Shown here: positions 26,266 to 34,217 of the stretch, one piece after another | How positions within the stretch are numbered: position 1 is the first letter of the stretch | How the letters are laid out: every line of letters starts with the position of its first letter | DNA from: CALKAL01 sp051846895 | GTDB lineage: Bacteria > Bacillota > Bacilli > Bacillales > Alkalibacillaceae | DNA: 64,000 nucleotides | Direction: 5' to 3' | NCBI GenBank assembly: GCA_051846895.1 | Contig: JBPYCQ010000001.1 | Span: forward strand, 186,001 to 250,000 | Translations under genes and position numbers: made by a program | Notes under the pieces: generated by a model | The model's database searches: none | What the model was told of the DNA's origin: nothing | What the model saw: the letters and a program-made list of their open reading frames with translations, nothing else

Positions 26266-27441
26266 TCAATGTGAACTGTCAATCTCTAGTACTCGATTTA
26301 AATCATCTTCTTCAATTAAAAATGAAGAAAATACATCATTGCCAAATAGCATACCTTTTTTTGTTAAAGCGATCCGATCAAAATCATCGACGAGCAACTT
26401 ATTATCGGTCAGACGTTGAATATCTTTTTGATATAAATCTCGGTATGAAAAAGAATATTTTTGTTTGAAATCTAGATCAGATACACCTTCCATTTTTCTT
26501 AAACCTAGAAACATTTCTTCTTCGACTTTTTCCTTTAAAGATATAATGTCACGGTGTAAAATCGGCTTGTTATTGTCATTCACCGCTTTAATATAATGAT
26601 TAACTGGACGGAAATTAACATACCGTTCATCATTTAAATAACCGTGTGCTCCAGCACCAAATGCGTAGTAAGGCTCATTACTCCAATAAGTTAAATTATG
26701 CTTACTCTCAAAACCACGTTCAGAGAAATTACTAATCTCATAATGTTTTTTCCCATGGCGCTCCATCATATCAATTAATGATAAATACATATTGGCTTCA
26801 TCTTCTTCTTTTGCTTTCGTTAATTTTCCTTGTTGATGTCTAATATAAAAAACCGTTCGAGGTTCAATCTGTAATGCATATGATGAATAATGAGGTAAAT
26901 CATAGGCTAAAGCATCTGTTATTGTTTGTTTAAAATGACTAATCGTTTGCTCAGGTAAGGCATATATAAAATCCATACTTATATTATTTAAATCATAAGT
27001 TTGTAATAATTTCACTGAACGATTGACATCATTAATCGTATGGTGACGATTAAGCTGTTTTAAATACTGATCATCAAGAACTTGAACACCTAAAGATATA
27101 CGATTGATTCCATATTCTTTCATCGTCTTAACATGGCCTTCATAAAACTCTCCGGGATTTGCTTCAATCGTAAACTCTTCTACTGTGTCGATTTCAACAA
27201 ACTTATGGATTGTTTTTAACAAAGTCTCCAACTGTGTTGGTGTTAAACTAGTCGGTGTCCCTCCACCGATATAAACTGTTTTTGGTTTTATTTTTTTATG
27301 TTCTAAATAAAGCTTCATTTCATCATGTAATGCCTTTAAATAATCATCAGCAAGCTTCTCGTTATAGTACATTTTAGCAAAATCACAATAATGACAAATT
27401 TCATGACAGAATGGGATGTGTATATATACTGAATGGTCCAT
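26266..27441 (-). CDS. hemW: HemW, radical SAM heme chaperone (formerly HemN-like)
   Basis: A 391-residue protein of the oxygen-independent coproporphyrinogen oxidase family. It has the radical SAM motif CHEICHYCDF, with three cysteines and a Phe where true HemN has a fourth cysteine; that pattern marks HemW, which binds and transfers heme. It also has the VYIGGGTPTSL and EFTIEANPGE motifs and a C-terminal HemW domain. The start is ATG 27441, five bases after AAGGTGG. It follows lepA and a terminator, and hrcA lies downstream, as in B. subtilis. Confidence 0.93.
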   Translation of the reverse strand: MDHSVYIHIPFCHEICHYCDFAKMYYNEKLADDYLKALHDEMKLYLEHKKIKPKTVYIGGGTPTSLTPTQLETLLKTIHKFVEIDTVEEFTIEANPGEFYEGHVKTMKEYGINRISLGVQVLDDQYLKQLNRHHTINDVNRSVKLLQTYDLNNISMDFIYALPEQTISHFKQTITDALAYDLPHYSSYALQIEPRTVFYIRHQQGKLTKAKEEDEANMYLSLIDMMERHGKKHYEISNFSERGFESKHNLTYWSNEPYYAFGAGAHGYLNDERYVNFRPVNHYIKAVNDNNKPILHRDIISLKEKVEEEMFLGLRKMEGVSDLDFKQKYSFSYRDLYQKDIQRLTDNKLLVDDFDRIALTKKGMLFGNDVFSSFLIEEDDLNRVLEIDSSH

Positions 27442-27483
27442 TATTACCACCTTCTTTATCTTTTCTATTTAACAACTTTAACA

Positions 27484-27513
27484 TAAAAAAAGACAAACCG
27501 TTAACGGTCTGCC
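27484..27513 (-). terminator. Terminator after lepA
   Basis: A 9-bp stem (GGCAGACCG / CGGTTTGTC, with two G-U pairs on the minus strand) and a TTAA loop just past the lepA stop, followed by TTTTTTT. Confidence 0.85.
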
Positions 27514-27514
27514 T

Positions 27515-29329
27515 TTAATGATCATCGTCCATTTCTAATACTGACATAAATGCTTCTTGCGGAACTTCTACTTTACCGACCATCTTCATTCGTTTTTTAC
27601 CTTCTTTTTGTTTCTCTAATAATTTACGTTTACGAGAAATATCTCCACCATAACATTTTGAAAGCACATTTTTCCTCATTGCTTTGATTGTCGTACGAGC
27701 AATAATTTTATTTCCGATTGCTGCTTGAACTGGTACTTCAAACTGTTGACGAGGAATAATTTTCTTTAATTTTTCTGTAATGTTTTTTCCTCGATGAAAA
27801 GCGAAATCACGATGTACTATAAATGATAACGCGTCTATCGTTTCACCATTCAGTAATATATCCATCTTCACTAAGTTAGATGCTTTATAACCTTTTAATT
27901 CATAATCAAACGAAGCATAACCTTTCGTATGTGATTTTAATTGGTCAAAGAAATCAAATACAATTTCAGAAAGTGGAATATCGTAAACTATGTTGACGCG
28001 AATATCATCTAAATATTGCATATCAACATAGTTACCTCTCTTTTTCTGACAAATCTCCATGACTGCACCGACATAATCATTTGGTACCATAATGGATGCT
28101 TTCACATATGGTTCACGAATTTCATGAATTTGTTGTGGATCTGGAAGTAATGAAGGGTTTTCGATAGTAATTGTTTCACCATCAGTTAATTCAACTTCAT
28201 AAATGACACTAGGAGCTGTTGTAATTAAATCAATTTTAAATTCACGTTCAATTCTCTCCTGAATAATTTCCATATGAAGTAAACCTAAAAATCCACAACG
28301 AAAACCAAATCCTAAAGCTTGAGATGTTTCAGGTTCATATTGTAAAGATGAATCGTTTAACTCGAGTCGTTCAAGGGCTTCTCTTAGATCATTATAATCA
28401 TCTGCGTCTACTGGATATAATCCGCAGAAAACCATTGGATTTAACTTACGATAACCTGGAAGCGGTTCTTTAGCTGGATTTTTGGCTAAAGTAATCGTAT
28501 CACCGACACGGCTGTCACCGACATTTTTTATTGAAGCTGTTAGATAACCAACATCCCCAACAGTAAGTTCTTTTTTAGGTTCTGGTTTAGGCGTAAATAC
28601 ACCTAACTCCGTCACTTCGAATTCTTTTCCAGTTTGCATCATTTTGATTTTATCGCCGAGTTTAATCTTTCCTTCTTTCACACAAGTATAAGCGACAACT
28701 CCACGATAAGAATCGTATAATGAATCAAAAATTAATGCTTTGGTTGGTTGTTCGACTTCACCTTCAGGGGCAGGAATATCAGTAACTATTCGTTCAAGAA
28801 TCTCATCAATTCCTATTCCGTCTTTTGCTGAAGCTAATATTGCATTTTCCGCATCAATTCCAATGACATCTTCTATTTCCTTTTTTACACGTTCAGGATC
28901 AGCACTTGGTAAGTCGATTTTATTAATGACAGGGATAATTTCTAAATCATTGTCTAAAGCTAAATAGACGTTAGCTAATGTTTGCGCCTCTATCCCTTGT
29001 GCAGCATCCACAACTAATATCGCCCCTTCACAAGCGGCAAGACTACGGGATACCTCATAAGTAAAGTCGACATGCCCTGGTGTATCTATTAAATGAAAGG
29101 TATAAGTTTCTCCATCATTCGCTTCATAATGAAGCTGAACTGCATTTAACTTAATCGTGATTCCGCGTTCTCTCTCTAAATCCATTGCATCTAAGAATTG
29201 TTCTTTCATCTCACGTTGTGTTAATGCTTTTGTTCTTTCTAATATTCGATCTGCTAAGGTTGATTTACCATGATCAATATGTGCGATAATCGAAAAATTT
29301 CGTACGTTTTTTTGTTTGTTTTCTGCCAA
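27515..29329 (-). CDS. lepA: Elongation factor 4 (LepA)
   Basis: A ribosomal GTPase that can back-translocate and aids 30S biogenesis. The 604-residue protein has the G domain (AHIDHGKST, DTPGHVDF, NKIDLPSA), EF-G-like domains II, III and V, and the LepA-specific C-terminal domain (RKRKLLEKQKEGKKRMK). The start codon is TTG, with GGAG nine bases upstream. It lies downstream of yqxA and upstream of hemW, as in B. subtilis. Confidence 0.97.
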   Translation of the reverse strand: MAENKQKNVRNFSIIAHIDHGKSTLADRILERTKALTQREMKEQFLDAMDLERERGITIKLNAVQLHYEANDGETYTFHLIDTPGHVDFTYEVSRSLAACEGAILVVDAAQGIEAQTLANVYLALDNDLEIIPVINKIDLPSADPERVKKEIEDVIGIDAENAILASAKDGIGIDEILERIVTDIPAPEGEVEQPTKALIFDSLYDSYRGVVAYTCVKEGKIKLGDKIKMMQTGKEFEVTELGVFTPKPEPKKELTVGDVGYLTASIKNVGDSRVGDTITLAKNPAKEPLPGYRKLNPMVFCGLYPVDADDYNDLREALERLELNDSSLQYEPETSQALGFGFRCGFLGLLHMEIIQERIEREFKIDLITTAPSVIYEVELTDGETITIENPSLLPDPQQIHEIREPYVKASIMVPNDYVGAVMEICQKKRGNYVDMQYLDDIRVNIVYDIPLSEIVFDFFDQLKSHTKGYASFDYELKGYKASNLVKMDILLNGETIDALSFIVHRDFAFHRGKNITEKLKKIIPRQQFEVPVQAAIGNKIIARTTIKAMRKNVLSKCYGGDISRKRKLLEKQKEGKKRMKMVGKVEVPQEAFMSVLEMDDDH

Positions 29330-29414
29330 AACTCATCACTCCTGTATTTGCCTCAACCACTAGGTAGATTATAGCAACTGACCATTCATTATTCAATCAT
29401 GGATATATGTTATT

Positions 29415-29714
29415 TTAAAAGAACATCGAACAGAAGCGATAAAAAAACTGAAATAAAAATGAAAATACGTTTTTAATAATATTTTCTAAAAATACTGCAA
29501 CACCGAATAGTTTACTCTCATGTTGTTCATCTGTTTGGGCTAATACAGCTTGATGTTTTTCGATAAATGTTATTGAAGATTGTTTATTTAGACTTTCATC
29601 TGTTTCCGTTTGTACAATAGATTGGCGGCTAGGGCCCGCTTCATTCATCGAGCCCGCCTGTACACCAAGATAGAAGATAAAAATGGATACTAATGCAATG
29701 GATAGAAAACGCAT
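29415..29714 (-). CDS. yqxA: YqxA family protein (DUF3679)
   Basis: A 99-residue protein with an N-terminal signal or anchor segment (residues 3-20), a polar middle, and a hydrophobic, Phe-rich C-terminal segment (about 80-98). It lies between spoIIP and lepA, the fixed position of yqxA in Bacillus, and has a good ribosome binding site (GGAGGGTG). The family's role is unknown. The assignment rests mainly on position, size and topology. Confidence 0.75.
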   Translation of the reverse strand: MRFLSIALVSIFIFYLGVQAGSMNEAGPSRQSIVQTETDESLNKQSSITFIEKHQAVLAQTDEQHESKLFGVAVFLENIIKNVFSFLFQFFYRFCSMFF

Positions 29715-29731
29715 CGGTTACACCCTCCAAA

Positions 29732-30862
29732 TTATTGTTTCTTTGCCCCTTCTTGTTCGAAGTAATACGTACTAAAGACATCTGCTAATATTTCAATCGC
29801 CTTATAAAGTTCTTCATAGTTGTTGTCAACGCCACCAACTTCAACAACAATTGACCGGTCTGATAAATCTTGGTTGAAAATTCCATTCGTGTTTTTTCCA
29901 CTTTTCACTTCGACACCACGACTAACTCCTGGATAATTTTCCTCTAACAATTGATGAAGTTCATTAGCAAATTGTAGATTCTTTTTATAGTTTTCATGAT
30001 CTCCACCGAGGACAAACATTAACTTAGCGACTGATTCTCCTTTTAATTTCGTTGTCGTAACACTTCTTGGTTGACTGTCCCTATGAATATCAATTAAATA
30101 TTTTATTTGACTATTATTCGCCATAACTTTTTCTACAACTGATCGAGATAAATTGTATGAATGATAGTACTCCACACCTTCATTTTGTACAATCTGTTGC
30201 CAATAATCGGTTTGGTCGACATAAGCATTTAATCCAATGTCTTCTAAATTCGCTTGTAAATGTCTACTAAGTTTCATCACATTCTCTTCTCGATGAAAAG
30301 CTGCGTCTGTCGGTGTATCTTTAGGTAAATACGGTAAAAAACCTTCTCTATTGTGTGTCGTATAAATGAAAATAGACTCATCTCCAACGACAACTGGTGG
30401 TTTTTCTTCTTCAACAGGTTCATCTTCACTATCTTCTAATAAGTAATCAGGAGGTGCGGATTCAATGGTTGTTGTAAATATATTCGTTCCTTTTCCAGCT
30501 ACCGCAATCGTACTATTACTTAAAGGAAATTTAGGTAGCTCATGACCGAATAAAAGTCTAATATCTTTATAAGGTAAATTCGTTAACAGTGGTAAGACGA
30601 AACTAGACATTGTTAATTTTTCTTCTTGATTATCCATCAGCCCTTCAAAAACAGGTTGATCAACCGTTAGAAAGAAGGAAAATGAAGCACCGTCGATATG
30701 CTTTACCCAATCTTGGAGCAAATTCGTCGATGCTTCATGAATCGGTTTAGAAAATATGGGTACTAGTAAAATTAATATAATAAATAATATTTGAAATAAA
30801 ATAATTGGATGACTTTTGAATTGTTGAATACGTTTCTGTAATTTAATTGTTCGGTTCGTCAT
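29732..30862 (-). CDS. spoIIP: Stage II sporulation protein P (SpoIIP)
   Basis: A peptidoglycan amidase and endopeptidase that works with SpoIID and SpoIIM during engulfment of the forespore. The 376-residue protein has an N-terminal membrane anchor (about 18-45), a variable linker, and a C-terminal amidase domain with metal-binding motifs (FIYTTHNREGFLPYL, IDIHRDSQPR and SIVVEVGGVDNNYEE). I use ATG 30862; a TTG at 30874 directly abuts GAGAGG and is unlikely. It follows gpr by 70 bases, the usual order. Confidence 0.95.
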   Translation of the reverse strand: MTNRTIKLQKRIQQFKSHPIILFQILFIILILLVPIFSKPIHEASTNLLQDWVKHIDGASFSFFLTVDQPVFEGLMDNQEEKLTMSSFVLPLLTNLPYKDIRLLFGHELPKFPLSNSTIAVAGKGTNIFTTTIESAPPDYLLEDSEDEPVEEEKPPVVVGDESIFIYTTHNREGFLPYLPKDTPTDAAFHREENVMKLSRHLQANLEDIGLNAYVDQTDYWQQIVQNEGVEYYHSYNLSRSVVEKVMANNSQIKYLIDIHRDSQPRSVTTTKLKGESVAKLMFVLGGDHENYKKNLQFANELHQLLEENYPGVSRGVEVKSGKNTNGIFNQDLSDRSIVVEVGGVDNNYEELYKAIEILADVFSTYYFEQEGAKKQ

Positions 30863-30932
30863 TTCTCTTTTCAACCTCTCTATTAAAGTTCTATTAAAAC
30901 TCTATTCAGGAGATTGAAAAGGTAGAACTAAA

Positions 30933-32027
30933 TTATTTTAAAAATTGTGCTGCGTTCTCTTTCGTGATTGAATCGTGTAAACATTGATTAATTCCTGATG
31001 CAACAATTTCACTCATATTCTCTATAACATCATCAACTTCTTTTGGAGTTACCATTAAATTATGACCAGTTGGACTTAACACTTCACGAATCAATTGTCT
31101 TTTTTCATCAATTGACAAGGAGCCAATAATCCCCATATATGTTTTTCGAGCGGCTTCATTAGGTAAATCTTCCTCTGTGTACGTTCTTTTCTCACCAAAC
31201 GTCATACCAGAAGGTGCTAAAGCTCTAGCAGGTCTATCTCCTTCTTTCATTTCTCGTCCAAAGTGTTTTAAAATAAAATCAATCGTATCGTTTGTAATTG
31301 TTACAGCGTCTACAACTGTCGGAATGCCAATCGAAAATACCGGAACATTAAGCGTTTTTTCACTTACTTCTTTACGGTTGTTACCTATACCAGAGCCAGG
31401 GTTAATTCCTGTGTCAGAAAGTTGAATCGTCGTATTGACACGCTCAATTGATCGAGCCGCTAACGCGTCAATAACGATTATAAAATCTGGCTTCGTTTTA
31501 TTAACTACACCAAAAATAACATCACTTGTCTCCATGCCTGTAAGTCCCATGACGCCAGGTGTGAACGCTGATACAGGTCGATACCCTTCACCAACAGATC
31601 CAGGTTGAAGCTGAAACAAATGAGAGGTCACATGTATTTTGTTAACTGCTTGTGGTCCTAATGCATCGGGGGTAACATACCCATTACCAAGACCAACGAC
31701 TAAACATTTTGCATCTTTCGAAATATTATGCTCTTCCAAAAGCATATTAATTTCTTCTGCTAATACTGATGAAATTTCTAATTCAAACTCTGGATACAAA
31801 TCCCTTAACCGTTGCGATTCAATTGTTATATATTTTCCGGAACTTTTTCCTACCCTTTTACTCCCTTCTTCATCAATTTCTACACGGGTTAATTTAATAT
31901 CACCCTTGTTATACTCCTTAATAATAATTCCATCTAACTCATGTTTTTTTTCAGGATTCTCCTCAACAAACATTTCTCTTGCTTCAACTGCTAAGTCTGT
32001 CCTAGGCTGAAATTTTTCTAAATCCAA
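30933..32027 (-). CDS. gpr: Germination protease GPR
   Basis: The aspartic-type protease that degrades small acid-soluble spore proteins on germination. The 364-residue protein is very similar to other GPRs (SAFTPGVMGLTGMETSD, DALAARSIERVNTTIQ, HNLMVTPKEVDD). The zymogen is normally cut after an Asp; here the matching bond is D11-L12 in FQPRTDLAVEA, giving a propeptide of 11 residues against 16 in B. subtilis. The start codon is TTG behind AGGAGGG. A possible SigG-type promoter lies at 32064-32095. Confidence 0.96.
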   Translation of the reverse strand: MDLEKFQPRTDLAVEAREMFVEENPEKKHELDGIIIKEYNKGDIKLTRVEIDEEGSKRVGKSSGKYITIESQRLRDLYPEFELEISSVLAEEINMLLEEHNISKDAKCLVVGLGNGYVTPDALGPQAVNKIHVTSHLFQLQPGSVGEGYRPVSAFTPGVMGLTGMETSDVIFGVVNKTKPDFIIVIDALAARSIERVNTTIQLSDTGINPGSGIGNNRKEVSEKTLNVPVFSIGIPTVVDAVTITNDTIDFILKHFGREMKEGDRPARALAPSGMTFGEKRTYTEEDLPNEAARKTYMGIIGSLSIDEKRQLIREVLSPTGHNLMVTPKEVDDVIENMSEIVASGINQCLHDSITKENAAQFLK

Positions 32028-32063
32028 TTTATATCCCTCCTATTCAGTCATATTGTTTACAGA

Positions 32064-32095
32064 GAGTATGTAAAATAAACGACAAGAATAATATC
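32064..32095 (-). promoter_or_regulatory. Possible SigG/SigF-type promoter of gpr
   Basis: On the minus strand GATATTA, 18 bases, then CATACTC, about 37 bp before the gpr start. This resembles forespore sigma promoters (-35 around GNATA, -10 CATNNTA) and gpr is a forespore gene in B. subtilis. The -10 last base deviates. Confidence 0.45.
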
Positions 32096-32109
32096 TTTAC
32101 AGCTTACTA

Positions 32110-32138
32110 TTGAAATCTTTGTTATGCTTTGGTAAAAT
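32110..32138 (+). promoter_or_regulatory. SigA promoter of rpsT
   Basis: TTGAAA, exactly 17 bases, then TAAAAT, about 60 bp before the rpsT start. Confidence 0.75.
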
Positions 32139-32197
32139 GACTCTTGTCCATATTGAAAGTCGTGAATAAGGATAGATTCATCAGGAGGTGAAAATTA

Positions 32198-32464
32198 ATG
32201 GCGAATAGTAAATCTGCTACAAAAAGAATTCGAGTAAACGAAACTAAACGAGTTTTAAATCAAACGTTTCGTTCTGACATGCGTACTGCAGTAAAACGTG
32301 TAGAAACAGCAGTTATGAATAATGATGTTGAAGCAGCAAAAAGTGCATTACCTAACGCAATTCAAAAAATCGATAAAGCCATGCAAAAAGGCATTGTTCA
32401 TAAAAACAACGGAACACGTAAAAAATCTAAAATTACAAAAAAAGTTGCTGAACTTACAAAATAA
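32198..32464 (+). CDS. rpsT: 30S ribosomal protein bS20
   Basis: An 88-residue, Lys- and Arg-rich helical protein that binds 16S rRNA early in 30S assembly. It starts MANSKSATKRIRVNETKR and ends in KIDKAMQKGIVHKNNGTRKK, both family signatures. The ribosome binding site AGGAGGTG is strong. It is transcribed alone on the plus strand, divergent from gpr and convergent with holA. Confidence 0.97.
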   Translation: MANSKSATKRIRVNETKRVLNQTFRSDMRTAVKRVETAVMNNDVEAAKSALPNAIQKIDKAMQKGIVHKNNGTRKKSKITKKVAELTK

Positions 32465-32522
32465 TATAAGAAAAAATGAATCGTATCATTTTTCCTTACT
32501 TTAAGTCATGTTCTTAAAGAGT

Positions 32523-32559
32523 AAAAAATCCATTTCACATGTTATGAAATGGATTTTTT
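32523..32559. terminator. Bidirectional terminator between rpsT and holA
   Basis: A perfect 15-bp stem (AAAAAATCCATTTCA and its complement) with a 7-base loop. The A- and T-runs at its two ends let it work in both directions. A weaker hairpin (GAAAAAATGA / TCATTTTTC) follows rpsT at 32471-32495. Confidence 0.88.
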
Positions 32560-32584
32560 ATAGTTCAATAAAAGGATATTAGAT

Positions 32585-33646
32585 TTAACCGTGGCGACTT
32601 GTCAACTGTTTTATGCTTTTAGTTTCCTTGCCTGATTGAATCGTTATGATCTTCTTAATAAAAAGCTCAATAGCTAACCAAGCTTCCACTTTACCTGTTT
32701 TGATTAATTCATCTGTGTTAGTTGCCTCAATAATAATTTGTTTTAAATGATTCGAAGAGAACCTTTGTTCACGTTTCATTGCCATTTTAACTGCATATGG
32801 GTGTATTTGTAATTGATTGGCTATATGTTGTTGCTGATAGCCTTTACTTTTTAACAATTTACATTGTAAAATAAGTCGTATTTGCGAACTCAATAATGCT
32901 AGTAACGCAATCGGTTCTTCATTTTGTTTACGCAATTCTTTAATAATATGTAAAGACTGAATGAGGTTTAACTCAGTTACAGCATCAATCAATGCAAATG
33001 TACTTGTTTCACTATGCTTACTAATCATTTGTTCAGCTACTTCATAAGTTACCATGTTATCTTCAAAGTATAAGGAAAGTTTCTCTAATTCCATTCGTAA
33101 AGCTTCAATACGTTCTCCTACTCTTTCGATTAACAGTTCAACAATGTTTTCGTCTAATTTTAACTGAAATGACTTAGCCATATCGATTGCTAACTCATGC
33201 ATTTCAAATGTTTTTGGTGAGGAACAATCGATGATTTCGCAGTTCTCCTTTAACGTTTTAACAATTTTCTTTCTTGAGTCTAATTTTTCATATGGAGCTA
33301 TAATAATTACCGTGCTGAAATCAGCTGGGTTTTTAACATATTCTTCTAATGCATTCAACTCGTGTTCAATTTCAATTTTCTTTTGTTGCCCGGTTAAAAA
33401 AAATGCTCGATTAATAATAATTAATTTATGATTTGTAAACAGAGGAAAGCTTTCAGCATCAAGGATTGCTTCTTCCACTGGAACAGACTCCATATCGTAT
33501 GTATTGCGATCAAAGTCATCAACTTTTTTTAAAAGTGATTCAATTTTTTCACTGACTTGCTGAATGAAATAAGCTTCTTCTCCGTATAATACGTAAATAG
33601 GGGCAAGTTTTGTATTTTTTTTCTGTATAAATTGTCGTGCATGCAT
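32585..33646 (-). CDS. holA: DNA polymerase III delta subunit HolA (YqeN)
   Basis: The clamp-loader subunit that opens the beta sliding clamp. The 353-residue protein has the AAA+-like N-terminal domain without a functional P-loop (APIYVLYGEEAYFIQQVSEK, KLIIINRAFFLTGQQK) and the helical C-terminal collar (LIDAVTELNLIQSLHIIKEL). I use ATG 33646, which aligns with other HolA starts and has AAGGAT 13 bases upstream; the frame extends 31 codons further with a hydrophobic, unlikely N-terminus. It is flanked by rpsT and yqzM as in B. subtilis. Confidence 0.9.
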   Translation of the reverse strand: MHARQFIQKKNTKLAPIYVLYGEEAYFIQQVSEKIESLLKKVDDFDRNTYDMESVPVEEAILDAESFPLFTNHKLIIINRAFFLTGQQKKIEIEHELNALEEYVKNPADFSTVIIIAPYEKLDSRKKIVKTLKENCEIIDCSSPKTFEMHELAIDMAKSFQLKLDENIVELLIERVGERIEALRMELEKLSLYFEDNMVTYEVAEQMISKHSETSTFALIDAVTELNLIQSLHIIKELRKQNEEPIALLALLSSQIRLILQCKLLKSKGYQQQHIANQLQIHPYAVKMAMKREQRFSSNHLKQIIIEATNTDELIKTGKVEAWLAIELFIKKIITIQSGKETKSIKQLTSRHG

Positions 33647-33977
33647 ACGCTCGTTCACATCCTTCTTAACAATAATCGTATTATGAACAATAAAAAATAA
33701 CAAGTAATAATTGGCTGAATATAAAGAGGGAATAAACATGACAAGTTAGGTCATATTTACTCCCCCAATATCTATATAAACGTTAAAAACAAACTCCCGG
33801 GAAAGTTTTGCTTTTAACGACGTTTGGTGTATACTTATTTTGTACGTATTACGTTATAATATTGCTGTTAAGTCTTAACAGTTCAATAATTTTTCTACAA
33901 CTTTTTGAACAAATGAAAAAGTATTAGCTTTTTAAACGATGTTGAATTATACTTTACTTAGCGTAGGAGGGATAGCC

Positions 33978-34112
33978 GTGAACGAATTTGAAAAAGATGT
34001 TCAATCTAAAAACAATGATGTTGTCGACTCCATAAAAGGGTTTACGTTCTCATTCATTTTCTTTATGGTTATTTTCTTTATTGGAACTATCTTTAAAGTT
34101 GTAGGTTCTTAA
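33978..34112 (+). CDS. yqzM: YqzM family small membrane protein
   Basis: A 44-residue protein starting NEFEKDVQSKNNDVVDSIKG and followed by one membrane span (about 20-42). It matches B. subtilis YqzM in length, sequence and position (between holA and comEC, opposite strand). The start is GTG with AGGAGGG seven bases upstream. Function is unknown. The 238-bp gap before it holds a TATAAT at 33855-33860 without a convincing -35 element; I see nothing else there. Confidence 0.92.
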   Translation: MNEFEKDVQSKNNDVVDSIKGFTFSFIFFMVIFFIGTIFKVVGS

Positions 34113-34151
34113 TAAGAAAATAGACGTACGACAATTTCAACTATGTTGAGT

Positions 34152-34182
34152 AAAGAGGCTGTGATGTACAACAGCCTCTTTT
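34152..34182 (+). terminator. Terminator after yqzM
   Basis: A perfect 11-bp stem (AAAGAGGCTGT / ACAGCCTCTTT) with an 8-base loop, followed by TTCTTGTTT. It may also stop comEC transcripts from the other side, although the T-run there is weaker. Confidence 0.85.
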
Positions 34183-34217
34183 CTTGTTTCCGTATCTTTA
34201 TTTTATTCATTAATACA